Positions 12,301 to 23,044 of a stretch of 64,000 bases of DNA are shown piece by piece (the first letter of the stretch is position 1; every line of letters starts with the position of its first letter). The stretch is taken from the NCBI GenBank assembly GCA_012861695.1, contig JAAOOA010000399.1, positions 14,367,248 to 14,431,247 of the forward strand, given 5' to 3'. A program made the translations under genes and the position numbers. This stretch comes from Trematomus loennbergii. Taxonomy: Eukaryota > Chordata > Actinopteri > Perciformes > Nototheniidae. The notes under the pieces were generated by a model. The model had not been told where the DNA came from. It did no database searches and saw nothing but the letters and a program-made list of their open reading frames with translations.

Positions 12301-15300
12301 CAGTTCATGGCTCAGTGGGGGGGAGCAGACCCATGTGAGACAGTATCAACGGCTGTAATGTTCAGTTTGAGGAGTGTCATTCTCTCTGGGAGCAGGAAAT
12401 GGTGTCCATTCAGACCAGACCATTAATGTCATGTAGAGCAGCCATAGCATCTCTGTGACTGCACTCAGCCGGACTGCAGCAGGGCAGAACTGGGTGACTT
12501 TTAGTGAAGCCGTCCAAGGCCATAGACAAAATGGAACCACGTACTAACAAAAGGGACACAAGGTCATCAATGTCTCTCTTTACCTTTGGCCTAATTGTAA
12601 AACAAATTAGTGGAAGAAATGTGGAACACTAATCCATCATCATGTGACATTTAGAGTTAATTTAAATAATTACTTATGGGTTGAAGTCAAATTAACATTA
12701 ACATTAGAACTAAAGTCAGTCAAAATTGGACTTGCACGGATCAGAATCTAATCAATACACCATTTTCCCAGCTCTGTAATGAAAAAGATATCAAGATTAG
12801 GTACATTACAGGAGTGTTAAAACATCCAAACATGCACACTTATCTTATTCTAGTAGAGATTAGAGGACAGGTCTAATGTTGTGAACAAAATGATCAAGTC
12901 AAGTTATTTTATTTATTTTATCTTATGTACCACATTTAATTTAATAATTAATCTTAAATTACTAATAACTTTAAAGAAGGCAACAATTTACAATGTGGAT
13001 AAGGTGACTACTTATCCAAAGTGTGTGGGTGTGTGTGTGGGTGTGTGAACAGCTTGTCTGCCCAAGGTTAAAACATTTGGGACAGCAGTGAGAATGTTAT
13101 GAGAAACAATTTGTTGCTTAGACTGAACTCGAAAGAAGCTGAGATTAGAACATTTGAAATAAATCAAAACACTTGTACATTAATTAAATACATTTGACAT
13201 TTAGCTTGAGCTGGGTTCAATACTTTCTTTATGGTATTTAAATTGGGCTCAAGTAGAACCTTTACATGGATTTGGCTTGCAACACAAAGTGATACCGATC
13301 TCTGTCTGTTATGATTTGAAAGTCTCATGATTTAAAGTGTAGGGCTGTGAAGGAGAGGCCCTTGGAAAACAACTCTTCTTTGTTAACTGTAATTACTTAT
13401 TGTAAAGAGATTGCAACATTATACTTTTTAAAGAATTGCTCAATTCATTTAACACATTTATTATGCACACTGTAATGAAAACGTCAACAAATATATTGAT
13501 CCTGGCTTAACCAGCGACCTTTACTCTTTTGTTCATAACTCGGTTTCAGAAAACTTGTCAGTAGTTTAACAACTATTAGAATTAGTAATGTCTATGGAGA
13601 CCAATTGGTTGATACGAGAAATCATTTGAAGCAGTTTAATAAAGAATGTTAAACTATATTTAAAACTGTAATTAAACTTCAACTTATATTAATTATCTGA
13701 ATCCAGTGGCCAGTTGGAATAGATAATCAACAAAGTTTCCATTTTGCAGCAACAGCGCAAAAGGTTTCAACAATAATTTGTATTATGTCTGAGTCAAGTT
13801 CTGTCTTATCAGCTTTGTTTCGGAATGTGTTCAATACATTACGTTTTTTTTTCATTATTACCATACAATACATAGATTTAAGAATAAATGAAACAAATAA
13901 TACAACATTGACCTAAAACAGCAGACAGATTTTGCCACCCTGACCTCCTCAGGCAGGTTTTTACGACCAGCAGTGATGCCTCTTAGGGTCTCAGGGTGCA
14001 GGACGGGGCATAGGGTTTATAAAAGGTCACAAACATATCTTAACATACCAGCAATACAATTTAAGAATGTATTCTTAAAGTAATATAATCTTCTCTTCTT
14101 CTTACACCTACAGCGCACACCCTGAACAGTGTGCTCCTTGTTTACATTTCCTCTGCACACTCAGATGCAGGACATAAAACACTCTTTTGCTATTTATTTT
14201 CATTTTGCAGCACATCTATACTACCAGAATTTTGCAAAACACTATATATTATTTATCTTTCTCAAGTCATTTACTTTTGGTGAGTTAACTAAAGCTTAGT
14301 TTATTTTACCCTGGCTATGGACTGATTCATTATTAGTTGTTACAAAACATGCACAAGACGGCGGTTAGACAAACCAATATAGACCCCTGATACAAACAAT
14401 CAGACAAACAAACATGATGAACTCATAATAAACACCAGCGTGACAGCAAAGTTCATCCAGCTCAATTTAGTCCGGATTAAAGAGGTTTCAGAGGGGGTAG
14501 GGACTATTTGATCTCTCCCAATGGGAACCCAGTGGGGTACCTTGACTCGTACCTCCACCCTTGTATACAAGTCCTTAGATCGGTGCCTGAAGACCGTCCA
14601 AGAGCAATAACTAGCTTATCCCCTTGCGACTCCACTATCCCTGTTCTAGTGGTGCTATGCCCCCCCGATCAGGAGCACATAGACTTTTTTTCCTCTACCC
14701 TTTCTATCCGAAACCACACAGTTAACTGTAGTCCTGCTCGACCAGCCTATACACCTCCCATCATGCTCATCCCAACGATGAAACACAGTTTTGCTCTACA
14801 CTTGCATACCACTGCCCACCCGTGATCAATTAGCCTATAATTTTATGTATGCACCCCGGACCGACACCAGCTCCTCAGCAATGTAGGGTGCCTGTCGCAT
14901 CAGGTAATGCACGCACCTCGCACCTGCCAGCACATCTCTGAATGTAAATGGCCACAAGCCACGAGAGTGCCTTTTAAACAGTCTCGTTTTTAATAGAGAC
15001 GGCGGTGGTGTGAGTTAAAGTTATAGACAAAAGCTGTGATTTTCTCCCTCTGAGTTCACTTCACCAGCTCATGCAGATACGGGGAGGTATTTGACACACA
15101 TTCCCCGGAGCTGCAGCAGCTGGAGCGTGTTTTTTTTAGAGGCGCTGGGGGTAATATCTCTGGCTGCTTTAGTTAACTGCTAGTGTTGGCCGCTGAAACC
15201 CCCGGAATCTCGGCGATTTGTTCATTACAAATCTCTATTTTGATTTCACACAGAAGTTCCACTTTACTGCTGCCCTCATTAAGGTCTTTTTAAACATCTC

Positions 15301-15558
15301 CGTGTATGCTTGCACAGCACATACGTCCCGAGCAGCACACACAGAGGGAACCAGCCAAGACAGAGTCCCTGGATGATCCCCTGGGGTTACTAGCCCCAAA
15401 TGTTCATTAACCAAAACGAAACGCAGCCGCTTAGCTTCACAGATAATTTTAGGATACCGTCAATCACAGATTCTGGTAAGGCAATGTCCAAATGTAGATT
15501 TGAAATCACACTTACCAGTCTCTGAAGATATGTTGGTATCCTGCCGACAACGCCAATT
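9384..15558. other. interior of LARD-like element: no recognisable genes
   Basis: An AT-rich 6.2-kb stretch. A slightly more GC-rich part lies near the element's 5' end (about 14460-15558). Small ORFs (10713-10976, 10929-11198, 12346-12540, 14508-14825, 15390-15641) match no family I know, and the last one runs across the LTR/primer-site junction. A TG-rich run lies at 13021-13047. Confidence 0.7.
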
Positions 15559-16051
15559 TGTGGAGGAAACTTCTGTGTAGTAATGCATGGAGTCACCGAC
15601 TCAGGAAGGAGACACGGTGAGAGTTGGAGCTTTGATGTCAAACACTGATGGGTTTATTCAGAGTATTCGGCCGGAGGATTCACATCACAAATCAAAGAGT
15701 CAGAGGTTCTGACTACACGGTAGAGTTGCCACATCAATTCTGAAGAGCCTCTCTCTATGCTAGACCTTTTAACAGGTTCACAGAGAGAAATCAACATCTC
15801 TGAAGGAGTAGACTAAACACTGAATCATCTGCGTCCAACGCTCATGGCCTCAAGGATTTCACATCCGAGAGCCCACAAACACCGATAAAGAAGTGCTTCA
15901 GTGTTCTCACAACAATTACCCTACGTGCCAGTCAAGTTGACCGGTCTCACACTGGGGACAACAACACATATGGCACCAAGGCCTTTCCTTAAAGGAAATA
16001 ACACATGTCAGAGTAAAAGGTTAGATATCTAGAAGAATTATTCCTTAACCA
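15559..16051 (-). repeat. LTR of large LTR element (5' LTR in element orientation)
   Basis: 493 bp, TGTGGAGG…TTAACCA, partner of 8892-9383. It is followed by the CTTTG target duplication and then by the resumed LINE 3' UTR. Confidence 0.9.
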
Positions 16052-16056
16052 CTTTG

Positions 16057-16524
16057 TGAATATGTATTTTTGTTTTGTTTTTATGTTTTCATATATGCTT
16101 TTATCATAATATAAGCATCTATGTTGAATGTTGTTTTACTGATTGTATTTACCTGTCATTTGAAGTGACATTTTTTTTAGGATGACTTTCAACATCTGTC
16201 CAGGGACTGCAGATGAAAAATAGCCTGTTGGCTAACTCTGGCGCATTTACAGAAATGTTAATCAATGTGCACTGTCCCTGTCAAATAAATAAAAAATAAA
16301 TCAATTAAAATAAACTTTATTGTCAATCTTTCAGTTTGTGTGTCGGCTACAGACAGAGAGATCAAAATACAGTTTCCCACAATCCTTAATACAATAACAA
16401 AGGTATATAAAAATATGTTTAAAAATATGTATATACAGTACCTATATATATATATATACACACAATCAACAGACTTATTTGTACATATGCACACATTAAG
16501 ACATAAATAAAAGTACAACAATCA
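16057..16524 (-). mobile_element. L2-like LINE 3' UTR (left arm)
   Basis: Two adjoining LINE 3' segments in inverted orientation to the copy at 23215-23690. They contain the palindromic TGTCACTTC/GAAGTGACA region, the poly(A)-signal-bearing end near 16295-16320 and an AT dinucleotide run at 16443-16460. The 87-codon minus ORF here is low-complexity and not a gene. Confidence 0.65.
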
Positions 16525-16532
16525 ATATATAC

Positions 16533-16756
16533 TAGCAAATTAATCGCAGATTTTTATCTGTTCTAAATGTATCTTAGAGGGATATTTTTCAAGTTTTAAT
16601 ACTCTTATCAACATATGAGTGGACAAATATGCTTTATATGTTTGTTTATTATCATTTGAACAATGACAAATATTCTCATGAATATTAAACACAACAACCT
16701 CTGAACATTAAATATTCGCCTCAATTCAACCTGGAACCTCTCTCATACAATAATAC

Positions 16757-16801
<45 letters not shown>

Positions 16802-16852
16802 CACACGCGTTATTAACACACGCGTTATTAACGCGTTAACTTGACAGCCCTA
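16533..16852. mobile_element. 320-bp hAT-type nonautonomous element
   Basis: Flanked by the 8-bp direct repeat ATATATAC (16525-16532 and 16853-16860). The other inverted arm (about 23215-23235) lacks the insert and has a single copy of this site. The right end, read inward, starts TAGGGCTGTCAAGTTAACG, a common hAT terminus in fish; the left end is less conserved. It includes a GT microsatellite at about 16761-16798. Confidence 0.7.
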
Positions 16853-16856
16853 ATAT

Positions 16857-17137
16857 ATACAAAATAACAGTCACTTCAAAATCTTTGAGAATGTACATGT
16901 ATGCAAACTGAAATGGGTCCAGCGAGGGGGGAGGTCAGATTTGCTTCATGACTAGCCTCTAAAAGCACTTCATGATGGTTGAAGTCAGCGCTACGGGGCG
17001 GGAGTCATTGAAGCAGGAAGGTGATGACTTCTTCGGCACAGGTAGATGGTGGTTACCTTGAAGCACAAGGGAACAACAGCCTGGCTCAGGAAGATGTTGA
17101 AGATGTCTGTGAGGACGTCTGTGAGCTCAGCGGCGTG
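16857..17137 (-). pseudogene. LINE reverse-transcriptase remnant (left arm)
   Basis: The minus strand encodes [19 protein letters not shown] followed by AVVPLCFK, the segment just before the RT catalytic palm in fish LINEs, then decays. It is the inverted counterpart of 23045-23125. Confidence 0.55.
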
Positions 17138-17141
17138 TTAA

Positions 17142-17640
17142 AGGGGACCTATTATGCAAAATCCACTTTTCATGTCTTTTATACATAAACATGTGTCCCT
17201 CTGTGTAAAGAGATTCTGAACGTTTCAGGAAAAAGATTTGCTCACTTTTTGTCCTGATCCATTTATAAAAAACCTGTCTGAAAATGAGCTGATCAGATTT
17301 TATGATGTCATAACGATTTGTTGGCTTGTGTAACCATTAGCCAATAACCAACCAGGGTAACCCTACCACCTTATCACCTGAATCTCCTCCTAAAGCACTA
17401 TTGTGTTCTTTTGAACCAAATATTTTGCAGAGGGGCTTGGGGAGTGGAACCTTATTTTTCATCTAAAGTAAAAGACACACGCTCCTCAAACTGCTTGGGG
17501 ACAGACAGATAGCCTGGTCGTTGGGTGGAGGCGTTGTTTTCTGCGCAGGTGTGATGTTCTGTGCTTCAAAGCGTGCAAAGAAGCCGTTGAGGTTGTTCAG
17601 CAGAGAGATAGCTATGGAAGCCTGTTTGCGCCACAAAAAA
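17142..17640. mobile_element. TTAA-type MITE end, left arm of inverted repeat
   Basis: Begins AGGGGACCTATTATGC directly after TTAA (17138-17141). The same sequence in reverse complement occupies 19030-19283 plus 22796-23040, ending at TTAA 23041-23044. The distal terminus of the MITE was not found; the sequence runs into GCCTGTTTGCGCCAC and the satellite. Confidence 0.6.
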
Positions 17641-17644
17641 AAAA

Positions 17645-17745
17645 AATCCTGTAAGTCAATATATTGACTTAGCTATCTCAATATATTGACTTAGCTATCT
17701 CAATATATTGACTTACTATCTCAATATATTGACTTAGCTATCTCA
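17645..17745. repeat. 21-22-bp palindromic satellite (left arm)
   Basis: Four copies of a unit centred on TCAATATATTGA and joined by ACTATC or AGCTATC. With flanking TAAG/CTTA the core is the 20-bp perfect palindrome TAAGTCAATATATTGACTTA. Confidence 0.85.
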
Positions 17746-18012
17746 TCAATCATCAATCAATGTTTATTTATATAGCCCAATATCACAAATGTTACATTTG
17801 TCTCAGTGGACTTCACAGTTTGTACAGAATATCAGTATGACAATACGACACCCTCTGTCCTTAGACCCTCACATCCTACAAGGAAAAACTTCCAAAAAAG
17901 GAAAAACCCCACAGTTTAAATGGGAAAATGGGAGAAACCTCAGGGAGAGCAACAGAGGAGGGATCCCTCTCCCAGGACGGACAGAGGTGCAATAGATGCC
18001 GTGTGTAAATCG
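17746..18012 (-). mobile_element. L2-type LINE 3' UTR fragment
   Basis: Starts with a TCAATCA-type tandem tail followed by GTTTATTTATATAGCCC and a conserved 3' UTR, including the GGGAGAAACCTCAGGGAGAGC block familiar from fish L2-like LINEs. The 3' end is to the left, so the fragment is on the minus strand. The 68-codon plus ORF within it is not a gene. Confidence 0.65.
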
Positions 18013-18918
18013 AAAGGATGATACATTTATAACATAGGTAACATTTACTTTAAAATAGGGAACATATTCTTAGATAGAAATAGCTAATTTTGAGTTATTT
18101 AGACATATTGAGGAGAGCATATTAAGACCAAAGCTCATGTACAACAACTTCCTTACTTGCAATAATAAGGACTAATTAGAGGGTTATTGAGGAAAAACTC
18201 TCAACTAATGGCCTATTACTTGTAGAATATAGTCATGTAGAATAAGGCATTAATAAGTGTTTCATAATGAATAATAAGAGCCAATATACTGCTAATATGC
18301 ATGTTAATTAACAACTAGTTGATGGTTAATTTGTGTACCTTAAAGTGGACCTATCATGCTATATTTGAATAATATAGTGTAGGACCATACCTATATAAGG
18401 CATATTTATACTTTTTTTTTTCAAAATACCAAACAGATCATGCATTTTAGCCATGCCTCATTTTGCTCAATTTGACAATTTCTAGCTCTGTATTTGCAAG
18501 GGCAGATTCAGTGAGACAGCACCATCTACTGGCCTGGCATATGTACTACAGCGTCTCCAGGGCTTTCGAACGGCAATGGCCGTGGCTGTCTCCTCCTGAT
18601 TGGTGGAGTTGGCCCAATAGCCGTAGCGCCACTGTCCTGACGTCAGGACAGTGTTCAAATCTGGATCAGTTTTTATCAGATCCGTTGCAGCCCCTTTTTT
18701 AGAGATTTCGGTATGGAGGAAAATAGAGAGGGTTGTGTTTTCTGACACTTGGTGAGTTCCCTGGAACACCGGGGACACATATTCATGTATAAAAGACGTA
18801 CAAAAGTGCATTTTGCATGATAGGTCCCCTTTAATATAAAGTTTTACCGGTTATATGATGAACATTGATGTCTATGTGCCTTATTCTGTATTTGACTTAA
18901 TTGTTTCAATAAAAAAAA
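18013..18918. repeat. AT-rich block, inverted relative to the array, split by a MITE
   Basis: 18013-18339 and 18835-18918 are the reverse complement of the AT-rich block that follows the satellite in every array unit. The array copies show the uninterrupted site GTACCTTAATATAAAG. Confidence 0.8.
18344..18830. mobile_element. 487-bp TTAA-flanked MITE (piggyBac-type)
   Basis: Flanked by TTAA (18340-18343 and 18831-18834). The terminal inverted repeats are AGTGGACCTATCATGC and, on the other strand, AGGGGACCTATCATGC. The empty site is visible in the array copies. ORFs inside are not transposase. Relatives lie at 8497-8666 and 58737-59024. Confidence 0.85.
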
Positions 18919-18926
18919 ATACATAT

Positions 18927-19018
18927 AACTCAATATATTGAGATAGCTAAGTCAATACGTATATTGAGATGGCTAAGTCAATATATTGAGATGGCTAAGT
19001 CAATATATTGACTTACAT
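18927..19018. repeat. palindromic satellite (right arm)
   Basis: Four degenerate units of the TCAATATATTGA satellite, joined by GATAGCTAAG or GATGGCTAAG, i.e. inverted with respect to 17645-17745. Confidence 0.8.
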
Positions 19019-19029
19019 GATTTTTTTTT

Positions 19030-19283
19030 TCCCCCTGTGGCGCAAACAGGCTTCAGCTATCTCTCTGCTGAACAACCTCAACGGCTTCTTTACACGCTTT
19101 GAAGCACAGAACAGCACGCCTGCGCAGAAAACAACGCCTCCACCCAACGACCAGGCTATCTGTCTGTCCCCAAGCAGTGTGAGGAGCGTGTGTCTTTTAC
19201 TTTAGATGAAAATAAGGATCCACTCCCCAAGCCCCTCTGCAAAATATTTGGTTCAAAAGAACACAATAGTGCTTTAGGAGGAG
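19030..19283. mobile_element. MITE-arm sequence, right arm (inner part)
   Basis: Reverse complement of about 17385-17640. It is interrupted at ATTCA (19284-19288) by the L2-like LINE and resumes at 22796. Confidence 0.75.
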
Positions 19284-20241
19284 ATTCAAATCAAATCAAA
19301 TCAAATCAGGTTTTATTTATAGCACATTTAAAAGCGATTTTTGGTCGAGCCAAAGTGCTGTACATGTAATAAAAACACATTACTACAAATCACAATAAAC
19401 GACAATAAATTACAACAGATATATCTTAAAAACAAAATAAAAATAAAACACACGGAAAAGTCAGGAGTCGTGCTCCGCTCTAACTAGAAAGCCAGAGAGA
19501 AGAAGTGTGTTTTTAGTTTAGATTTAAAAACCCCTAGGGTCTGGGCCGACCTCACATGGAGGGGCAGAGTGTTCCAGAGCCTAGGGCCAGCTGCTGCGAA
19601 GGCTCGGTGCCCTCGGGTTTTAGCCTGGTCTTGGGCACTACCAGCAGCAGCTGGTCAGCAGACCTTAAAGCTCTGGCTGGGGTGTAGCGCTGGAGCAGTT
19701 CAGCTATATAGGCCGGAGCCAGCCCATTTAGTGCTTTAAAAACAAATAAAAGGATTTTAAAATCAATTCTGAACCGAACTGGAAGCCAGTGTAGTGAGGC
19801 CAGAATAGGGGTGATGTGGTCACGCTTTTTGTGGCCAGTCAGCAAACGTGCAGCAGCGTTTTGGACTAGCTGTAAGCGTTTAATTGAGGCCTGGTCCATA
19901 CCCACATACAGAGCGTTACAATAGTCCAGTCTCGAGGTTACAAAGGCGTTAATAACCCTTTCTAAGTCATTAAAAGATAAATACGACTTGGTTTTGGCCA
20001 ATAGTCTTATTTAAAAAAGCAGGATTTTACTACGGTGCTGACCTGCTTGTCGAATTTAAAAGTGCTAGTGAAGGTCACTCCAAGGTTCATGACCGAGGGG
20101 AGGATGTTTTTTTTGATAGAGCCCAGAATATCAACCGGAGAGGCTGGAGGTTGCGGTCCAAAAAAGATGACCTCAGTCTTGCTCTCGTTGAGGTTGAGAA
20201 GTTTTTGCTCAGCCAGGATTTTATCTCTGCTAAGCAGTCCA

Positions 20242-21429
20242 TCAATGCTGTAGTGAGTGTTTGACATTTGCTTTGAGAGGCAGATAGATCTGTACATCGT
20301 CGGCGTAGCAGTGGAAGGGAATGTTATGTTTTGTGAGATTGAACCTAGGGGCAGTATGTACAGTAGAAAAAGGATGGGGCCCAGAATCGAGCCTTGGGGA
20401 ACCCCACAGGTAAGAGGGGCTTTGGCAGAGGAGAAGGCACCTAGCTGTACCGAAGCTACGGTCTGTCAGGTAGGACCTGAACCATGCAAGGGCAGAGCCT
20501 GTGATGCCAGCGGACTGTTCAAGCCGTGACAGCAGGATGCTATGGTCCACAGTGTCAAAGGCAGCTGTCAGGTCTAACAGCACCAAGACAGCTGGGCTAC
20601 CTGAGTCGGCGGCTAGGAGCAGATCATTAAAAACTCTTAAAAGGGCTGTTTCAGTGCTGTGCATGGGTTTGAAGCCAGACTGAAACTTTTCATGGATTCC
20701 ATGCATGGTTAAAAAAGACTGCAGCTGGGCGTAGACTACTCGCTCCAGGGCTTTTGATAAAAAAGGTAGCTGGGAGATGGGCCTAAAATTTGCGAGAATG
20801 GAGGGGTCGAGATTTTTCTTTTTAAGGAGTGGCTTAACCACGGCATGTTTGAAGGCAGCTGGGACACATCCTGAGGTAAGAGAGGTGTTTAAAAGTAATA
20901 AAATACTTGCTCCAACTGAATCAAAAACATCTCTGAGAAGGCGAGAGGGAATGCTGTCTGAGGTGCAGTTTGTCGGCCGCAGGTGCTTGACTACATCCGA
21001 GAGAGAAGAGAGGGATACAGGCTCAAAGTGGTCGAGGACAGCAGGGCACAGAAAAGGAGCAGGATCTGGGGTAGCACTAGTGTGGGCTAGCCTAAGAGCA
21101 GATACCTTTTCAATAAAAAATGTAAGAAACTTATCACAGAGAGTAGTCGATGGGACAATAGAAGAAACATCACAGGGATTAATGATCGAGTTGAGGACAT
21201 TAAAAAGAACCTGAGGTTTATGGCTGTTTTTGGAGATTAACAGAGAAATGTGCTCTGTTTTGGCTGCTTTGACTGCCGTCTGGTAGTCAGAAAGGCAAGC
21301 ACGAAGGATTTCTAGGGAGACATGGAGTTTATCCTTTTTCCATTTTCTCTCTGCACGCCTGCAAGCGCGTCTGAGAGCACGAGTACAGTCATTGAGCCAC
21401 GGAGCAACAGAATCAGTATTAGTGTGCAT
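20242..21429 (-). pseudogene. L2-like reverse transcriptase (395-codon segment)
   Basis: The longest intact piece of the LINE protein. It contains RT motifs in order: NFRPIS (about residue 215), the FQSGF/HSTETAL region (about 255-265), LDLTAAFDTVDHSILLSRL (motif A, about 288) and WFRSYLTDR. The YADD catalytic box lies near the end, after a disturbed stretch between ALAWFRSYLTDRSF and SGPHPFSTVHT that suggests a compensated double frameshift. Earlier residues belong to the endonuclease-RT linker. Confidence 0.8.
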
Positions 21430-22753
21430 GTCGAGTCAAACATGGAGATAAGCTCATCAGCATTAAAAGCACAGTTCACATCTAATTTACAGATCGGAGA
21501 AGCATTAAAAACATCAGAGAACTGTGAGGCAGTCAAGGGGTTAATCGAACGCAGACGACGCGCCGGGGCACGTGATTCGACTCCTGCGGAAGGGATGTAG
21601 GTTGTAAACAGAACCGGTAAATGGTCTGAGATACGCGTTGCTGCACATATTTCATCCACAGATACAGACAGTCCAAACGATAATACTAAGTCCAAAGTGT
21701 GTCCTTTTTCGTGTGTTGGGCCAGCCACGGACTGAACGAGACCAAAGAATCAAGGAGATTTAAAAAGTCCCTAACCAGAGGTTTGGACTCGCAACACACA
21801 TGGACATTGAAGTCTCCGGAGATCAAAACACGATCATATTTCACCATGATCCCGGACAGAAAGTCAGAAAAGTCATTTATGAAATCCTTATTACACTTTG
21901 GCGGACGATACACGACTGCGCAGAGTATAGGCGAGGCCGGGTTCAGTTCAAAAAGCTGCAACTCAAAGCTGGCATAGCTAGTTACAGGGTGAAGCAATCG
22001 GCATTGGAGGCTAGCTCTAAACACTGATGCTATGCCCCCCCATGGCCAGTGGCACGGGGGGAGCTGAAGAATGTACAGTCAGGAGGAAGAAGTTCAGAGA
22101 ACGGTGTATACTCGCCAGCGTGGACCCAGGTCTCCGTCAGGAACATAAAATCCAGTTCACGAGAGGTGAAGAAGTCGTTTAGCAGGAACGTTTTGTTTGC
22201 TATCGACCTAGCATTTAGCAAAGCCATGCAAAGTTTTCGCTCCGGGCTTGCCGAAGGTGTAGTGCGTCTCAGCTGACGAAGATGTGCGTGTTGAACGCCG
22301 CGCGGGCCGGGAGCAGTCAGTCGGGCAGGAGAGCTGCCAGCGGGCCCATCAGAGTCCGGAGCTCCGGAAAAACGGGGCGAATCCACCAATCCCTCACATG
22401 GCGTGCAGCGGGAGGGCCATGACATCCGAGGCGTGGATAATTCACAGAAGACGCCGTCAGGTATGCCTTAAGATGGACCAGTGCACCACCACGCTTTCCC
22501 CGTCGTCGAAAGCGCTTTCGGCGAGGCAGGATGCAGGGCGACCGGCGCAGGTAGGTGGGAATATCCGATAGTAGAGGGGGGGGGGGATTTATGGTTGCCA
22601 GATGTAGGTTTGGGCAGCAATATCAACTCCAGTGAGGGTCTGAGGTGGAGGAGAGCTTGGCGATCATAAACGAGCAGAGCAGAGACATTCTGACAAACAT
22701 AAAACAAAAACAGGATAGCTAAAGGTAGAGAGCTGAGCGAGCGGCGAGCCGAC

Positions 22754-22790
22754 ACAGGCGCCATCTTGAATCACGTCACGTCACGTCATC
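22754..22790 (-). promoter_or_regulatory. LINE 5' end with YY1-like and CRE-like motifs
   Basis: On the minus strand the element opens with repeated TGACG steps and then CAAGATGGCGCC. This matches the YY1 core (AAGATGGCG), and its ATG is also the putative first codon. A YY1 site at the LINE 5' end is known to position initiation in human L1; here it is inference from sequence. Confidence 0.45.
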
Positions 22791-22795
22791 ATTCA

Positions 22796-23040
22796 GGTGA
22801 TAAGGTGGTAGGATGGTAGGGTTACCTTGATTGGTTATTGGATAATGGTTACACAAGCCAACAAATTGTTGTGTCATCATAAAATCTGATCAGCTCATTT
22901 TCAGACAGGTTTTTATATCAATGGATCAGGACAAAAAGTGAGCAAATATTTTTTCCTGAAACTTTCAGAATCTCTTTACACAGAGGGACACATGTTTATG
23001 TATAAAAGACAAAAAGTGGATTTTGCATAATAGGTCCCCT
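22796..23040. mobile_element. MITE-arm sequence, right arm (outer part)
   Basis: Continues 19030-19283 after the LINE and ends AGGTCCCCT + TTAA (23041-23044). Reverse complement of 17142-17385. Confidence 0.7.
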
Positions 23041-23044
23041 TTAA

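Larger units (their letters stand above)
8892..16051 (-). mobile_element. 7.16-kb LTR retrotransposon without coding interior (LARD-like)
   Basis: Two near-identical LTRs (492 and 493 bp) bound a 6.2-kb interior, and the whole is flanked by the perfect 5-bp duplication CTTTG (8887-8891 and 16052-16056). The interrupted target, an L2-like LINE 3' UTR, is continuous in the other copies. On the minus strand, TGGCGTTGTCGGCAGGATAC starts three bases after the right LTR, in primer-binding-site position and with the expected TGG; the tRNA was not identified. No gag, protease, RT, RNase H or integrase motif was found on either strand of the interior, where the longest frames are about 105 codons. The near-identity of the LTRs indicates recent insertion, so the lack of coding is probably inherited and not decay. 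Confidence 0.85.
19289..22790 (-). mobile_element. near full-length L2-like LINE
   Basis: A 3.5-kb element flanked by ATTCA (19284-19288 and 22791-22795); the left arm of the inverted repeat shows the empty site. The 3' end (left) has a short AAATC/GATTT tandem tail. Minus-strand frames read: N-terminus from an ATG near 22764 (MAPVSARRS…), endonuclease (LCMALLNARSIANKTF and LTETWVH, 22030-22425, then 21686-22024), reverse transcriptase (NFRPISQLPFLSKALERV, FQSGF, LDLTAAFDTVDH, 20242-21429), then YADDVQIYL and the C-terminal tail (19552-20297). Frameshifts break it into at least six pieces, so this copy is inactive. LINEs of this clade normally make one large endonuclease-RT protein and reverse-transcribe at the target. 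The clade is judged from motif wording only; the insert is assigned to L2/CR1-like elements. Confidence 0.85.

Noticed and set aside
14508..14825. 105-codon plus-strand ORF in the LARD-like interior
   Set aside because: Antisense to the inferred element orientation, Ser/Pro-rich without recognisable motifs.
15390..15641. 83-codon minus ORF possibly a gag start
   Set aside because: It begins inside the LTR and runs through the primer-binding site, so it is not a plausible gag.
16258..16521. Tyr/Ile-rich minus ORF
   Set aside because: Low-complexity LINE 3' UTR with AT repeats.
20777..21214. 145-codon plus-strand ORF
   Set aside because: Antisense shadow of the L2-like reverse transcriptase.
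17142..23040. A single giant piggyBac-type transposon bounded by TTAA at 17138 and 23041
   Set aside because: The LINE sequence outside both TTAA sites is also inverted-repeated, so the symmetry comes from the larger inverted duplication and not from terminal repeats of one element.
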